From Paenibacillus odorifer (GTDB lineage Bacteria > Bacillota > Bacilli > Paenibacillales > Paenibacillaceae), in contig NZ_CP009428.1 of assembly GCF_000758725.1 (NCBI RefSeq), positions 3,224,001 to 3,288,000 of the forward strand: 64,000 bases of DNA, given 5' to 3'. Below, one piece after another: positions 41,476 to 49,625 of the stretch. A model generated the notes under the pieces. It saw only the letters and a program-made list of their open reading frames with translations. It was not told the DNA's origin and ran no database searches. The stretch's first letter is position 1, and each line of letters begins with the position of its first letter. The position numbers and the translations under genes are program-made.

Positions 41476-42555
41476 ATGCAGAGAAAAGAAGATATTGTAG
41501 TCGTCGGTGGATATGGCCATGTAGGGCGTACCATTTGTGAAATCTTAGAGAAAAAATATCCTGGAAAGGTATATGCTGCAGGGCGAAGCCTTGTAAAAGC
41601 AAAGCAATTCAGTCAAGCAACTGATGGGAAAATTAAGCCGATGCAGGTGGATATTAATAAACCTTTACCTACTGATAAGTTAGAACGAGTTAAATTAATC
41701 ATTATGTGCTTAGATCAAACGGATACAGATTTTGTAAGAGCTGTGTTTCGAAGCGGTATTCATTATGTGGATGTATCTGCGAACGGTTTGTTTTTGAATG
41801 AAATTGAGAAATACAAGAGAGAGGCTGAAGATAATGGGTCAAGTGCTGTCTTAAGTGTAGGACTTGCTCCCGGCATCACTAATCTCCTGGCCCTTGAAGC
41901 AGAGCGGCAGATGGATCAGATCGAGGAGATAGAAATTGCAATTATGCTCGGACTAGGTGATTCTCATGGCAAAGCGGCGCTAGAATGGACAGTCGACAGT
42001 TTAGCAGCTAAGTTCGAAGTGAAGCAGGGTAATCGCCAGGTTGAGGTGGAGAGCTTTACAGACAGAAGGTTATATCATTTTGGTGATAAGATGGGTAATC
42101 GATATGCTTACCGTTTTCCATTCTCAGATCAACAGACACTGAGCAGAACACTGAAAGCATCGTCTATCTCCACACGATTTTGTCTTGATTCAGCTATGGT
42201 TACTAAAATACTGGCAATAACGAAAAAAACAGGAGCCGTTCGCTTACTGCAAATAGGCTGGCTGAAGAATTTAATTGTTCGTGCTATGGGGCGGCTGCAT
42301 TTGGGGGATGATGGGTTCGCTATTAAGGTTGAGGCAAGTGGAAGAAATTTAGAAGGTAAATTACTTCATGCGGATTTTTTATTACAAGGAAAGAATCAAT
42401 CTATCATTACGGCAAAAGTAACAGCGGCAGTAGCAAAACATCTATATGATTCACCACCCCCAGGTGGAGTTTACCATATTGAGCAGCTGACTGATATAGC
42501 GTATATACAGAAGGAATTAGGATCAGCAATTTCTCTCAAGACTGCGGTAAACTAG
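41476..42555 (+). CDS. saccharopine dehydrogenase-like NAD(P)-binding protein
   Basis: A 359-residue protein whose N-terminus is a Rossmann fold (VVVGGYGHVGRTICEIL, about 8-24) of the saccharopine dehydrogenase NADP-binding family. The motif VDVSANGLFLNE and LAPGITNLLALEAERQM follow as in this family's putative trans-acting enoyl reductases and short-chain-like reductases. True lysine biosynthesis is unlikely without other lysine genes. ATG 41476 is chosen because the upstream in-frame codons overlap a promoter (TTGAGA, 18 bp, TATTAT). Substrate unknown. Confidence 0.82.
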   Translation: MQRKEDIVVVGGYGHVGRTICEILEKKYPGKVYAAGRSLVKAKQFSQATDGKIKPMQVDINKPLPTDKLERVKLIIMCLDQTDTDFVRAVFRSGIHYVDVSANGLFLNEIEKYKREAEDNGSSAVLSVGLAPGITNLLALEAERQMDQIEEIEIAIMLGLGDSHGKAALEWTVDSLAAKFEVKQGNRQVEVESFTDRRLYHFGDKMGNRYAYRFPFSDQQTLSRTLKASSISTRFCLDSAMVTKILAITKKTGAVRLLQIGWLKNLIVRAMGRLHLGDDGFAIKVEASGRNLEGKLLHADFLLQGKNQSIITAKVTAAVAKHLYDSPPPGGVYHIEQLTDIAYIQKELGSAISLKTAVN

Positions 42556-42590
42556 TATAATATTAATCATATAGAAAGGGGCGTCATAGA

Positions 42591-43157
42591 ATGAATAGAA
42601 AAGATTGGGAGCTGTTGAACGGTCATAAAGCGGGCGTGTTTTGGTTCACAGGATTATCAGGTTCAGGAAAAAGTACACTAGCACAACAAGCTGAAAAAGA
42701 ATTGTTTAAGCAAGGCATAAGATGTGCTGTGATCGACGGCGACCAGCTAAGAAAAGGTTTAAATATCGATTTAGGTTTTTCAGAAGAGGATCGTAAAGAA
42801 AATATGCGGCGCGCGGCCGAAGTAGCGTCTATGTTTTTGGACCTTGGCTTTATAGTGCTTGTCCCGATGATTTCACCTTCTTCAGCTGCTAGAGAAGCGA
42901 TTAGATATCGTTTTCAGTCTGGCGAGTTTGCAGAGATTTATGTGCAATGTTCATTAGAAACCTGCGAACAACGTGATCCTAAAGGGTTGTATAAGAAAGC
43001 TAGAAAAGGTGAAATTCGTGAGTTTACAGGTATTGATGCTATTTATGAACCCCCTAAACATGCCGAATTGACAGTTGACACAGAGATTTACAATATGGAG
43101 AGCAGTGTGAATCTGCTAGTTGATTTTGTTACACATAATTACGCTAAAAAGATATAG
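42591..43157 (+). CDS. cysC: adenylylsulfate (APS) kinase
   Basis: A 188-residue kinase that phosphorylates adenosine 5'-phosphosulfate to PAPS. Walker A is GLSGSGKST (21-29). DGDQLRKGLNIDLGFSEEDR, the phospho-Ser region MISPSS, and RDPKGLYKKARKGEIREFTG are diagnostic. The length is normal. No ATP sulfurylase or PAPS reductase gene is adjacent, so this is an orphan copy; it could supply PAPS for sulfation or serve assimilation encoded elsewhere. AAAGGGG precedes the ATG, and a TATAAT lies just after the previous stop. Confidence 0.93.
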   Translation: MNRKDWELLNGHKAGVFWFTGLSGSGKSTLAQQAEKELFKQGIRCAVIDGDQLRKGLNIDLGFSEEDRKENMRRAAEVASMFLDLGFIVLVPMISPSSAAREAIRYRFQSGEFAEIYVQCSLETCEQRDPKGLYKKARKGEIREFTGIDAIYEPPKHAELTVDTEIYNMESSVNLLVDFVTHNYAKKI

Positions 43158-43169
43158 TGGGAAGTTAAC

Positions 43170-43200
43170 AGAAGCCTAATTAAGTAGGGCTTCTTTTTTT
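43170..43200 (+). terminator. rho-independent terminator
   Basis: AGAAGCC and GGGCTTCT pair, followed by T7, 13 bases after the cysC stop. Confidence 0.9.
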
Positions 43201-43248
43201 GCATTCTCAAATGGAATTTTATCGCATAAAGGGAATCAAGGTGCTACA

Positions 43249-43280
43249 ATATGAATGAACAAAAATAAATTCATTCATAT
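43249..43280 (+). promoter_or_regulatory. 11-bp-arm palindrome upstream of the flavoprotein gene
   Basis: ATATGAATGAA (43249-43259) is repeated exactly in inverted form as TTCATTCATAT (43270-43280) around a 10-base AT-rich centre, about 45 bases before the start codon. A TACAAT (-10-like) overlaps its left edge. The size and symmetry suit a TetR-type operator; no regulator gene is adjacent. Confidence 0.6.
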
Positions 43281-43323
43281 TTATCGGGATTATTCAAAAT
43301 ATGCGATATATGGAGGACTCCAA

Positions 43324-44094
43324 ATGAAAAAAGTTACTGCATTTATTGGGAATCAGCAAAAGCATGCGACCTTTGAAGCGGTTTGTGAATTTGGCAATAA
43401 TTTAAAAGCATATGGTGATATTGAATTTGAGTATGTCTTTTTAAAAGATTATCGGCTTGAATATTGCCGGGGCTGTAAGATATGTTTCAATAAAGGTGAG
43501 GAGTATTGTCCACTAAAGGATGATCGTGATGTATTGATGGAGAAAATGATTCATTCTGACGGGGTTATTTTCGCTACCCCTAATTATGCATTTCATGTAT
43601 CGGCACCGATGAAGAACCTCTTGGATCGGCTTGCCTTTGTATTTCATAGACCTCGTTTCTTCGGAAAAACCTTCACGGCTATTGTCAATCAGGGGATCTT
43701 TGGAGGCAACAAAATTGAAAAATATCTTAGTAATATGGGCGAGAATTTCGGATTTCAAGTCACAAAAGGCTGTGTCTTGACTACTTTGGAACCAAGAACA
43801 GAAGTTGCGCAGAAAAAAATGACGAGAGAAATTAAGAAAGCCTCCGAAAGATTCTATAAGGACCTCATGTCACCTAAGACTCCGGTTCCTTCATTTTTCA
43901 GGTTAATGCTGTTTCGAATGTCACGTACAAGTATAAAAACAATGCTTGATGATCATTCCAGGGATTACCGGTATTACAAAGAACAAGGCTGGTTTGAGTC
44001 TGGTTATTATTATCCTGTTTCATTGGGTCTTATAAAAAGGACAGCGGGTCTGATCTTTGACTTTATTGGGAAACGTATGGCGAAGAATTCGTAA
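43324..44094 (+). CDS. flavodoxin-fold NAD(P)H oxidoreductase, iron-sulfur-flavoprotein-like
   Basis: A 256-residue FMN-reductase-family protein. The flavodoxin core begins AFIGNQQKHATFEAVCEF. The motif CRGCKICFNKGEEYCP supplies four Cys spaced like the compact 4Fe-4S site of iron-sulfur flavoproteins, and FATPNYAFHVSAPMKNLLDR is the usual FMN-binding loop. A C-terminal extension (about 170-256) ends with a hydrophobic, basic helix. The start is ATG 43324 after GGAGGAC; a longer frame runs back into the palindrome. It precedes the isoprenoid-synthase gene by 76 bp and could act with it, but this is speculative. Confidence 0.82.
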   Translation: MKKVTAFIGNQQKHATFEAVCEFGNNLKAYGDIEFEYVFLKDYRLEYCRGCKICFNKGEEYCPLKDDRDVLMEKMIHSDGVIFATPNYAFHVSAPMKNLLDRLAFVFHRPRFFGKTFTAIVNQGIFGGNKIEKYLSNMGENFGFQVTKGCVLTTLEPRTEVAQKKMTREIKKASERFYKDLMSPKTPVPSFFRLMLFRMSRTSIKTMLDDHSRDYRYYKEQGWFESGYYYPVSLGLIKRTAGLIFDFIGKRMAKNS

Positions 44095-44170
44095 CCATAA
44101 AGACACTTCCCCGTATAAGATATGAACATGACCGACAATTAACCAAAAGAGAAGTTGAGGTAATCCACCT

Positions 44171-46555
44171 ATGAATGTAAATTTAACCGATCATGCCGAT
44201 TCAGCCTATTCGCTAGCCGAGCAGAGGGCGGCTCAGTATTTTGTTTCACTGCATATGCAGTTCAAAGAAAAAACGTATGTATCTACTCTGACTGAAGATA
44301 TTCAATTATGGAAAAAACATCATATTCATCACCGCTCATGGTTGTCCTTTTTCTCTAGAGGGAAGAGGAAACCTGATTCTCAGGATTATCATAAGTATAT
44401 AGGGTGGCTGAATCTTTCCGGTAAATTGGATGATTATTTAGATCGCAGCGTTTCCTATTTATATATGAGAGATCTGGGCAAAGCCTTGGATTCTCCTGAC
44501 ACACAAAACAGGATTAAGCGAATGGTTGCTGACATTAGATCTCAATTGATCCCAGACGGTTCAACAATGATAAGAGAACAATCAGAATTTATGAGCTTGG
44601 CAGGAGTATATCGCTGGGCGCAAAAAGAAGGCGTCGAGACCGCCACCATCTGGGTGATCGACAAGCTAAAGAACGTATCAACCCATATTCCGCAGGAAAT
44701 GAATGCCGAACAAGCGCAGCGTAAGTTAATTAAGATCATTATCGGGGTCATTCTGCATGTAATGGAGGAAATGGGGGAGAGTACCCCACCTTTGGAACGT
44801 TCTAAGAAGCTTAGTGAAGCCATTAGACTTGGTTATTCTTATGGGCTGACTTACCCTTTTATTGATGATCTTCTCGATTCCAGTGTCTTAACGCTTCAAG
44901 AAAAAGAGCAATATTCCCTCATGATACGCGACGCTATCCTTACTAGATCTGTGCCTGAGCTTGGAGAATGGTCCGGAGAGAACATGGAATTCATTCGATA
45001 CGTACATTCGGAGCTTAGTGAAGCTTTCCAATATATTAAAAGCTATCAACGTCCAGAAATGCAGAACATATTTTTCGAGCAATCCTTTGTGTTTTTTCAA
45101 TCTCAGGAGCTGGACCGTGTTAAGGAACTCTCCAACGCTAAATACACCAATGAAGAGCTTTATATCCCCATTATCTTAAAATCCTCTTCTTCCCGTTTAA
45201 TTGTCCGATCCGTTATTAGTGCTCCTACAGATGATGGATTTGATCAACGTACTTTTTATTATGGTCTTTACAATCAACTGGCTGATGATTTTGCGGATAT
45301 GTTTGACGATATGAAAGAGGGAGCGGTAACGCCGTATACCTATTTTCTGAAATACCGTGATCAACGTTCAGATTTGATAAACCCTTTTGAATTATACTGG
45401 ACCGTCATCTCTCATCTAATCCATTCCGTATATCACTCCGATGCCAAAACCCGTGAAGTGATTCTAGATCGAGCAATTAACGGTTTGAAGCGTTGTAAAG
45501 AACGTGTGGGTACTGAAAAGTATAAAGAGATTATGCAGATCTTTGCTTCGGGTCAACCCGAATTTAATCATCTCGTGCAGCAAATGGTGTTGAAAGCTGA
45601 TGATGTGGATTTTTTTGACAAACTACTAAGAGATCAACTGCTTACGAATTTAAAAAACAACAAGCAGGAAAAGGTGGATTTTCACAATACGATTCAAAAG
45701 GTTCGTGGTGAAATCAACAATCAATTGCCGATTAATAAACCTGTTGGGACACCAGCTATGAAAGAAATGTTAATTGATGCAGCCAATTATAGTTTAGAGG
45801 GTGATGGCAAGCGAATACGACCTATCCTGACTTGGGTTATGGGTGTGAACGAATACGGATTAGACAGCGCAGCAATTGTGCCGCTTTTGAGGTCTTTGGA
45901 ATATATGCATACTGCATCCTTAATTTTCGATGATCTGCCCTCTCAGGATAATGCCCCCACTCGAAGAGGCCGTTCAACTCTACATGAGGTGTATAATAGC
46001 GCTACGGCGGAATTGACAGGACTCTTTCTAATTCAGAAGTCGATTGAGGAACAGGCATCCCTTCATACATTCGATGCTAAATCCGTAATTGCTTTAATGC
46101 AATATTCAGCTCAAAAGGCGGAAGATACCTGCATGGGGCAAGCGATGGATTTGAATTCTAAAGGAAAAGCATTGACGCTAGAGCAATTAAATATGATTTG
46201 TTTCTATAAGACGGGCATTGCGTTCGAAGCTTCACTAGTTATGCCAGCGATTCTTGCACAGGTTAAGGAGACAGAAATAGAAGCTTTGAAGAAATTCGCT
46301 TATCATGCGGGGATTGCTTTTCAGATTAAAGATGATTTACTCGACTTGGAAGGGGATTTACAATTACTAGGTAAGCCGACAGGGCAGGATGTTGAGAATA
46401 ACAATGCAACGTTTGTCTCCATTCTGGGTTCAGAAGGTGCTAGAAAAGAGATGTGGGAGCACTATTGTCTTGCCATGGAGGCGTTAAAAGAGATCCCCCG
46501 CAATATCAATTTTTTAAAACATCTATTGAATTATATGGTTAATCGTGATCGATAA
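44171..46555 (+). CDS. tandem class I isoprenoid synthase: N-terminal synthase-like plus C-terminal polyprenyl diphosphate synthase
   Basis: A 794-residue all-helical protein. The C-terminal third (about 515-794) is a trans-prenyltransferase: GKRIRP, first Asp-rich motif D587-D588-L-P-S-Q-D593, RRGRSTLH, and second motif D721-D722-L-L-D725. The N-terminal 500 residues are not a standard family but carry their own pair, D232-D233-L-L-D236 and D372-D373-F-A-D376, 140 residues apart against 134 in the C-terminal domain. This suggests a second class I terpenoid-synthase fold, so one chain might make a prenyl diphosphate and use it, as in fungal chimeric terpene synthases. GAGGTAA precedes the ATG. 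Product unknown. Confidence 0.8.
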   Translation: MNVNLTDHADSAYSLAEQRAAQYFVSLHMQFKEKTYVSTLTEDIQLWKKHHIHHRSWLSFFSRGKRKPDSQDYHKYIGWLNLSGKLDDYLDRSVSYLYMRDLGKALDSPDTQNRIKRMVADIRSQLIPDGSTMIREQSEFMSLAGVYRWAQKEGVETATIWVIDKLKNVSTHIPQEMNAEQAQRKLIKIIIGVILHVMEEMGESTPPLERSKKLSEAIRLGYSYGLTYPFIDDLLDSSVLTLQEKEQYSLMIRDAILTRSVPELGEWSGENMEFIRYVHSELSEAFQYIKSYQRPEMQNIFFEQSFVFFQSQELDRVKELSNAKYTNEELYIPIILKSSSSRLIVRSVISAPTDDGFDQRTFYYGLYNQLADDFADMFDDMKEGAVTPYTYFLKYRDQRSDLINPFELYWTVISHLIHSVYHSDAKTREVILDRAINGLKRCKERVGTEKYKEIMQIFASGQPEFNHLVQQMVLKADDVDFFDKLLRDQLLTNLKNNKQEKVDFHNTIQKVRGEINNQLPINKPVGTPAMKEMLIDAANYSLEGDGKRIRPILTWVMGVNEYGLDSAAIVPLLRSLEYMHTASLIFDDLPSQDNAPTRRGRSTLHEVYNSATAELTGLFLIQKSIEEQASLHTFDAKSVIALMQYSAQKAEDTCMGQAMDLNSKGKALTLEQLNMICFYKTGIAFEASLVMPAILAQVKETEIEALKKFAYHAGIAFQIKDDLLDLEGDLQLLGKPTGQDVENNNATFVSILGSEGARKEMWEHYCLAMEALKEIPRNINFLKHLLNYMVNRDR

Positions 46556-46567
46556 ATATGAAAATGG

Positions 46568-46596
46568 AGTGTTGGCATCTTTGCCAGCACTTTTTT
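46568..46596 (+). terminator. rho-independent terminator
   Basis: AGTGTTGGC and GCCAGCACT pair around ATCTTT, then T6, 12 bases after the isoprenoid-synthase stop. Confidence 0.92.
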
Positions 46597-46607
46597 ATGA
46601 AAAAAAT

Positions 46608-46633
46608 CAATCGTTTTTACGTTCAGCTCCGTC
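46608..46633 (+). promoter_or_regulatory. candidate ECF autoregulatory promoter D
   Basis: TCGTTTTT (46611-46618) followed 11 bases later by CGTCTTA (46630-46636) resembles promoters A to C in this window, though AAC is not kept. It lies 70 bp before the second ECF sigma gene and may be its own promoter. Confidence 0.42.
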
Positions 46634-46706
46634 TTACTTATAAGAACATCAGAACGATGACTTTATCCTAATACCGACACTGACAAAAAAAGAGGGGGTG
46701 TAGTGA

Positions 46707-47219
46707 GTGGTGGATAGGACGATGGACGAGGTCAGAATGGTTGATTTTGCCCGTATGGATGAGGAAGTTTTCTTTAAACGCCTGTATGTGGAGCATCGGA
46801 AAATGTACACCGTCGCTTATAGTTATCTACGAACAGAAGCGGACGCGTTAGAAGTTGTACAAGAGGCTTCATGTCGGGCCTGGATGAAACGTAAGAAGCT
46901 TAAAGATGAACAGTCATTTACACCTTGGTTGATTCGAATTACGATCAATTGCTGTATGGATGAACTACGACGAAAAAAACGAGTGATTCCTACGGAGAAG
47001 CTGGCAGAGGTTGCAACTCAGGAAATGAAAAGCAACGACCGGATTGATCTGGAACGCGCTATGAACAGGTTAAAGCCCAAATATCGGCATGTGGTACTTC
47101 TTAAATATTACAATGACATGACTACAATCGAAATCGCAAAAGTGCTAAAAAAACCAGAAGGTACAATCAAAACCTGGTTACGTGAGGGACTTAAACAGCT
47201 TCGTAATGTGCTGAAGTGA
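46707..47219 (+). CDS. ECF sigma factor
   Basis: A 170-residue ECF sigma. Region 2 holds YTVAYSYLRTEADALEVVQE and FTPWLIRITINCCMDELRRK; region 4 holds YNDMTTIEIAKVLKKPEGTI (about 132-151). The start is GTG 46707, six bases after AGAGGGGGTG. The downstream gene encodes a membrane protein with the layout of DUF4179-type anti-sigmas, so this is a two-gene sigma/anti-sigma system separate from the SigV-like one. The signal is unknown. Confidence 0.9.
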   Translation: MVDRTMDEVRMVDFARMDEEVFFKRLYVEHRKMYTVAYSYLRTEADALEVVQEASCRAWMKRKKLKDEQSFTPWLIRITINCCMDELRRKKRVIPTEKLAEVATQEMKSNDRIDLERAMNRLKPKYRHVVLLKYYNDMTTIEIAKVLKKPEGTIKTWLREGLKQLRNVLK

Positions 47220-47236
47220 TATGGGAGGTGAACAGA

Positions 47237-48718
47237 GTGACAGATAAAGAAGATCGTATTTTGCAGAAAAATGTTGATGAAATGAATCAGAATACTGAAA
47301 CTTTACAGGAAATGAAAATATATAACGCGATGCGAAAGGGAATTATGGAAGGAAAAAAACGTGAGAAACGCCGTGTTTATACCGCAGGTTTGGGAGTGAT
47401 TGCAGCTGCAGCCGTAGCCCTATTATTTACATACTCTTCAATCGGATTACCGGCCAAGGAAGTGGCCCAACCTTCAGTTCAAACCGCCAGCCCTAAAAAT
47501 ACAGATGATTTTGCAGCTTATCGCTCATTTTCAAGGTTAGAACCAGCACTTGCAAGTGCTCTGGAACAGAATCTCGTGATGCCGGTGGGTCAGAGCGCGG
47601 AAAACAAGGGGTACCGAGTGGATGTAACTGGTGCAGTAACAGATGGAAGGAAGGTGTATATTCTATACAGTGTTCAGAACAATACAGACAAAGAAGTTAT
47701 ACATGCGGATTTTGCGCTTCAATATGAAGGCATACAGGAGTCGAATCTACATAAAGGTGCTGCACTAAGTATGCTTGCCAGCGATAACCGAATTCAACCA
47801 GGCCAGTCTAAGGATTTTATATACACCACTAGTCTTTCACCAACGATTAAATATCCAAAGGAAGTAAACTATAATGTCATTCTCACTGAAACTTCAGATA
47901 AGGCGCTACAATCCAGTAGTAATAAATACCGGACTAATCTGGATGTTGCTTTCGAACTTAATCCTGATATGCTCAAAGCACAGGAAAGAATTCTAAAAAC
48001 GGATAAAACGCTGACAGTTGACGGGCAAAAGATTAAAGTGAATCTAGTGCAATATACACCGCTTAGTACCTATGCAGATTTGGAGTATGATCTGAACAAT
48101 GATAAACAAATTTTCCAATTGATTAATCCAGTTCTGATTAGTACAAATGGGGGTGCTACCGAAAAATTATTTTACCCCGACATCGTCAACTCTGACAATT
48201 CTGAAGTCTATTCGGACAACACCAAGTTTACGCTGGTGTTCAGGAACAGCCAGAGCGGCCTAAAGCATCAGCCAGACACCGTTTCATTAAAAACCTTTGG
48301 TATCTCGGCAGTCGAAAAAAATAAAATGAAAATTGTTGTCGATCTCAATAGGCAGCAAATCATTGAAGCACCGGGAAGCGGCCTTGAGCTTGTTGCTCCA
48401 ACGCAAGAGAATTATGCAGATGAAGGAGAGATCTTGTTGCGGCATACAATTACTGATGCCGAATATTTAAAATACTACACTAGACTTGCTGAGACTTTTA
48501 CTGATGCGGAAGGAAATGTGCATAAAAGAGCAATCAAAACAACTTCGGCAGGAAACTTCGGTGGCTACATGACTTCAAAGGATGGTACAGCCGTGGATGA
48601 AATGCGTTATACTTTTGGAAAGGGAGCGAAAGATTATCCTCAACCACTAACGATTACGCTAGAGAAATATATCAATCCGATTATGGATACGCAAGCCGTA
48701 GAGTTATTTTCTAAGTAA
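47237..48718 (+). CDS. DUF4179-type membrane protein, probable anti-sigma factor
   Basis: A 493-residue single-pass protein. The cytoplasmic part (1 to about 48) has a KRE-rich helix able to hold a sigma. The TM is at about 50-70 (GLGVIAAAAVALLFTYSSIG). A large outside part (about 75-493) has a DUF4179-like immunoglobulin region with DGRKVYILYSVQNNTDKEV and a DUF5643-like C-terminal part. The start is GTG 47237, six bases after GGAGGTG; an in-frame GTG seven codons earlier overlaps the sigma stop. It is co-transcribed with the sigma and is expected to release it on envelope stress. Confidence 0.82.
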   Translation: MTDKEDRILQKNVDEMNQNTETLQEMKIYNAMRKGIMEGKKREKRRVYTAGLGVIAAAAVALLFTYSSIGLPAKEVAQPSVQTASPKNTDDFAAYRSFSRLEPALASALEQNLVMPVGQSAENKGYRVDVTGAVTDGRKVYILYSVQNNTDKEVIHADFALQYEGIQESNLHKGAALSMLASDNRIQPGQSKDFIYTTSLSPTIKYPKEVNYNVILTETSDKALQSSSNKYRTNLDVAFELNPDMLKAQERILKTDKTLTVDGQKIKVNLVQYTPLSTYADLEYDLNNDKQIFQLINPVLISTNGGATEKLFYPDIVNSDNSEVYSDNTKFTLVFRNSQSGLKHQPDTVSLKTFGISAVEKNKMKIVVDLNRQQIIEAPGSGLELVAPTQENYADEGEILLRHTITDAEYLKYYTRLAETFTDAEGNVHKRAIKTTSAGNFGGYMTSKDGTAVDEMRYTFGKGAKDYPQPLTITLEKYINPIMDTQAVELFSK

Positions 48719-48776
48719 TAGATTAAGCTTAACGATTAATAATCTTGTATTTGTTGTAATCCTATAGGAGGTAGTT

Positions 48777-49403
48777 ATGCGTAAATATAACACTGTAATC
48801 TTTGATGTGGATGGAACCTTAATTGATACAGAAATTGCTGTTTTGAGTTCTCTGCAAAAGATGTTAAAGGTGGATCACAACAAAGAGTATGAATTGTCAG
48901 AGCTTAATTTTGTGTTAGGTATTCCAGGTTCAGCTTCATTACCGCAACTTGGGATCGAAGATATTCATGAGGGCAATGAGAGATGGAATGTTTTCATGAA
49001 AGATTTCTATGATACTATTAACATCTTTGACGGAATTGTAGATGTAATGAGTTCATTACAGTCAAAAGAGATCGTTCAAGGAATTGTGACTTCCAAGACA
49101 AGAGATGAGCTAAATGACGATTTCGCTCCATTTGGCTTAACTAAATATTTATCATATACCGTTATCGCAGAAGATACAGCAAAGCATAAGCCACATCCAG
49201 ACCCCTTGCTAGAATTTATTAGAGTATCAAAAGCAAACCCTGAATCATCTATTTACATAGGGGACACGATTTATGATTATGAATGTGCACGAGATGCTGG
49301 TGTCGATTTTGGATTAGCTTTATGGGGATGCAAGCAGCATGAGCATATTCCCGCGAAATATAAATTTGAAACTCCGCAGGATATTTTAAAGCTGCAATTG
49401 TAA
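48777..49403 (+). CDS. HAD family hydrolase (phosphoglycolate phosphatase-like)
   Basis: A 208-residue HAD superfamily phosphatase. Motif I is FDVDGTLIDT (nucleophile Asp 9 and Asp 11). Motif II is GIVTSKTR. Motif III Lys is in HKPHPDPL. Motif IV is IYIGDTIYDYECARDAG. The helical cap lies between motifs I and II (subclass IA, as in Gph and PpaX). The substrate is probably a small phosphoester. TAGGAGGTAG precedes the ATG. Single gene with a terminator. Confidence 0.92.
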   Translation: MRKYNTVIFDVDGTLIDTEIAVLSSLQKMLKVDHNKEYELSELNFVLGIPGSASLPQLGIEDIHEGNERWNVFMKDFYDTINIFDGIVDVMSSLQSKEIVQGIVTSKTRDELNDDFAPFGLTKYLSYTVIAEDTAKHKPHPDPLLEFIRVSKANPESSIYIGDTIYDYECARDAGVDFGLALWGCKQHEHIPAKYKFETPQDILKLQL

Positions 49404-49424
49404 AGTGAATAGGATGAATATAAA

Positions 49425-49453
49425 GCAGAGCGGCATTTTGCCCTCTGTTTTTT
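49425..49453 (+). terminator. rho-independent terminator
   Basis: CAGAG plus GGC pair with GCC plus CTCTG around ATTTT, followed by T6. Confidence 0.85.
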
Positions 49454-49625
49454 AATGGAAAAACCTTCATTGTATGTTCTTAACATTGACTCTTCTCTAT
49501 CTTATCGTTAATATTACCTCTGTGCTTCATTGCCCAAAAGCCTAAAAGCTTAAAAGCTTAAAAGTAAGGAAGCGCCGCATTCTTCGGATTTTATCCCAAT
49601 CACAATGTTAAGGAGCACTATCGTT

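Noticed and set aside
49536-49566. Short AAGCTTAAA tandem repeats before nhaC
   Set aside because: Only two to three AT-rich copies with no symmetry or spacing pattern; not called a regulatory array.
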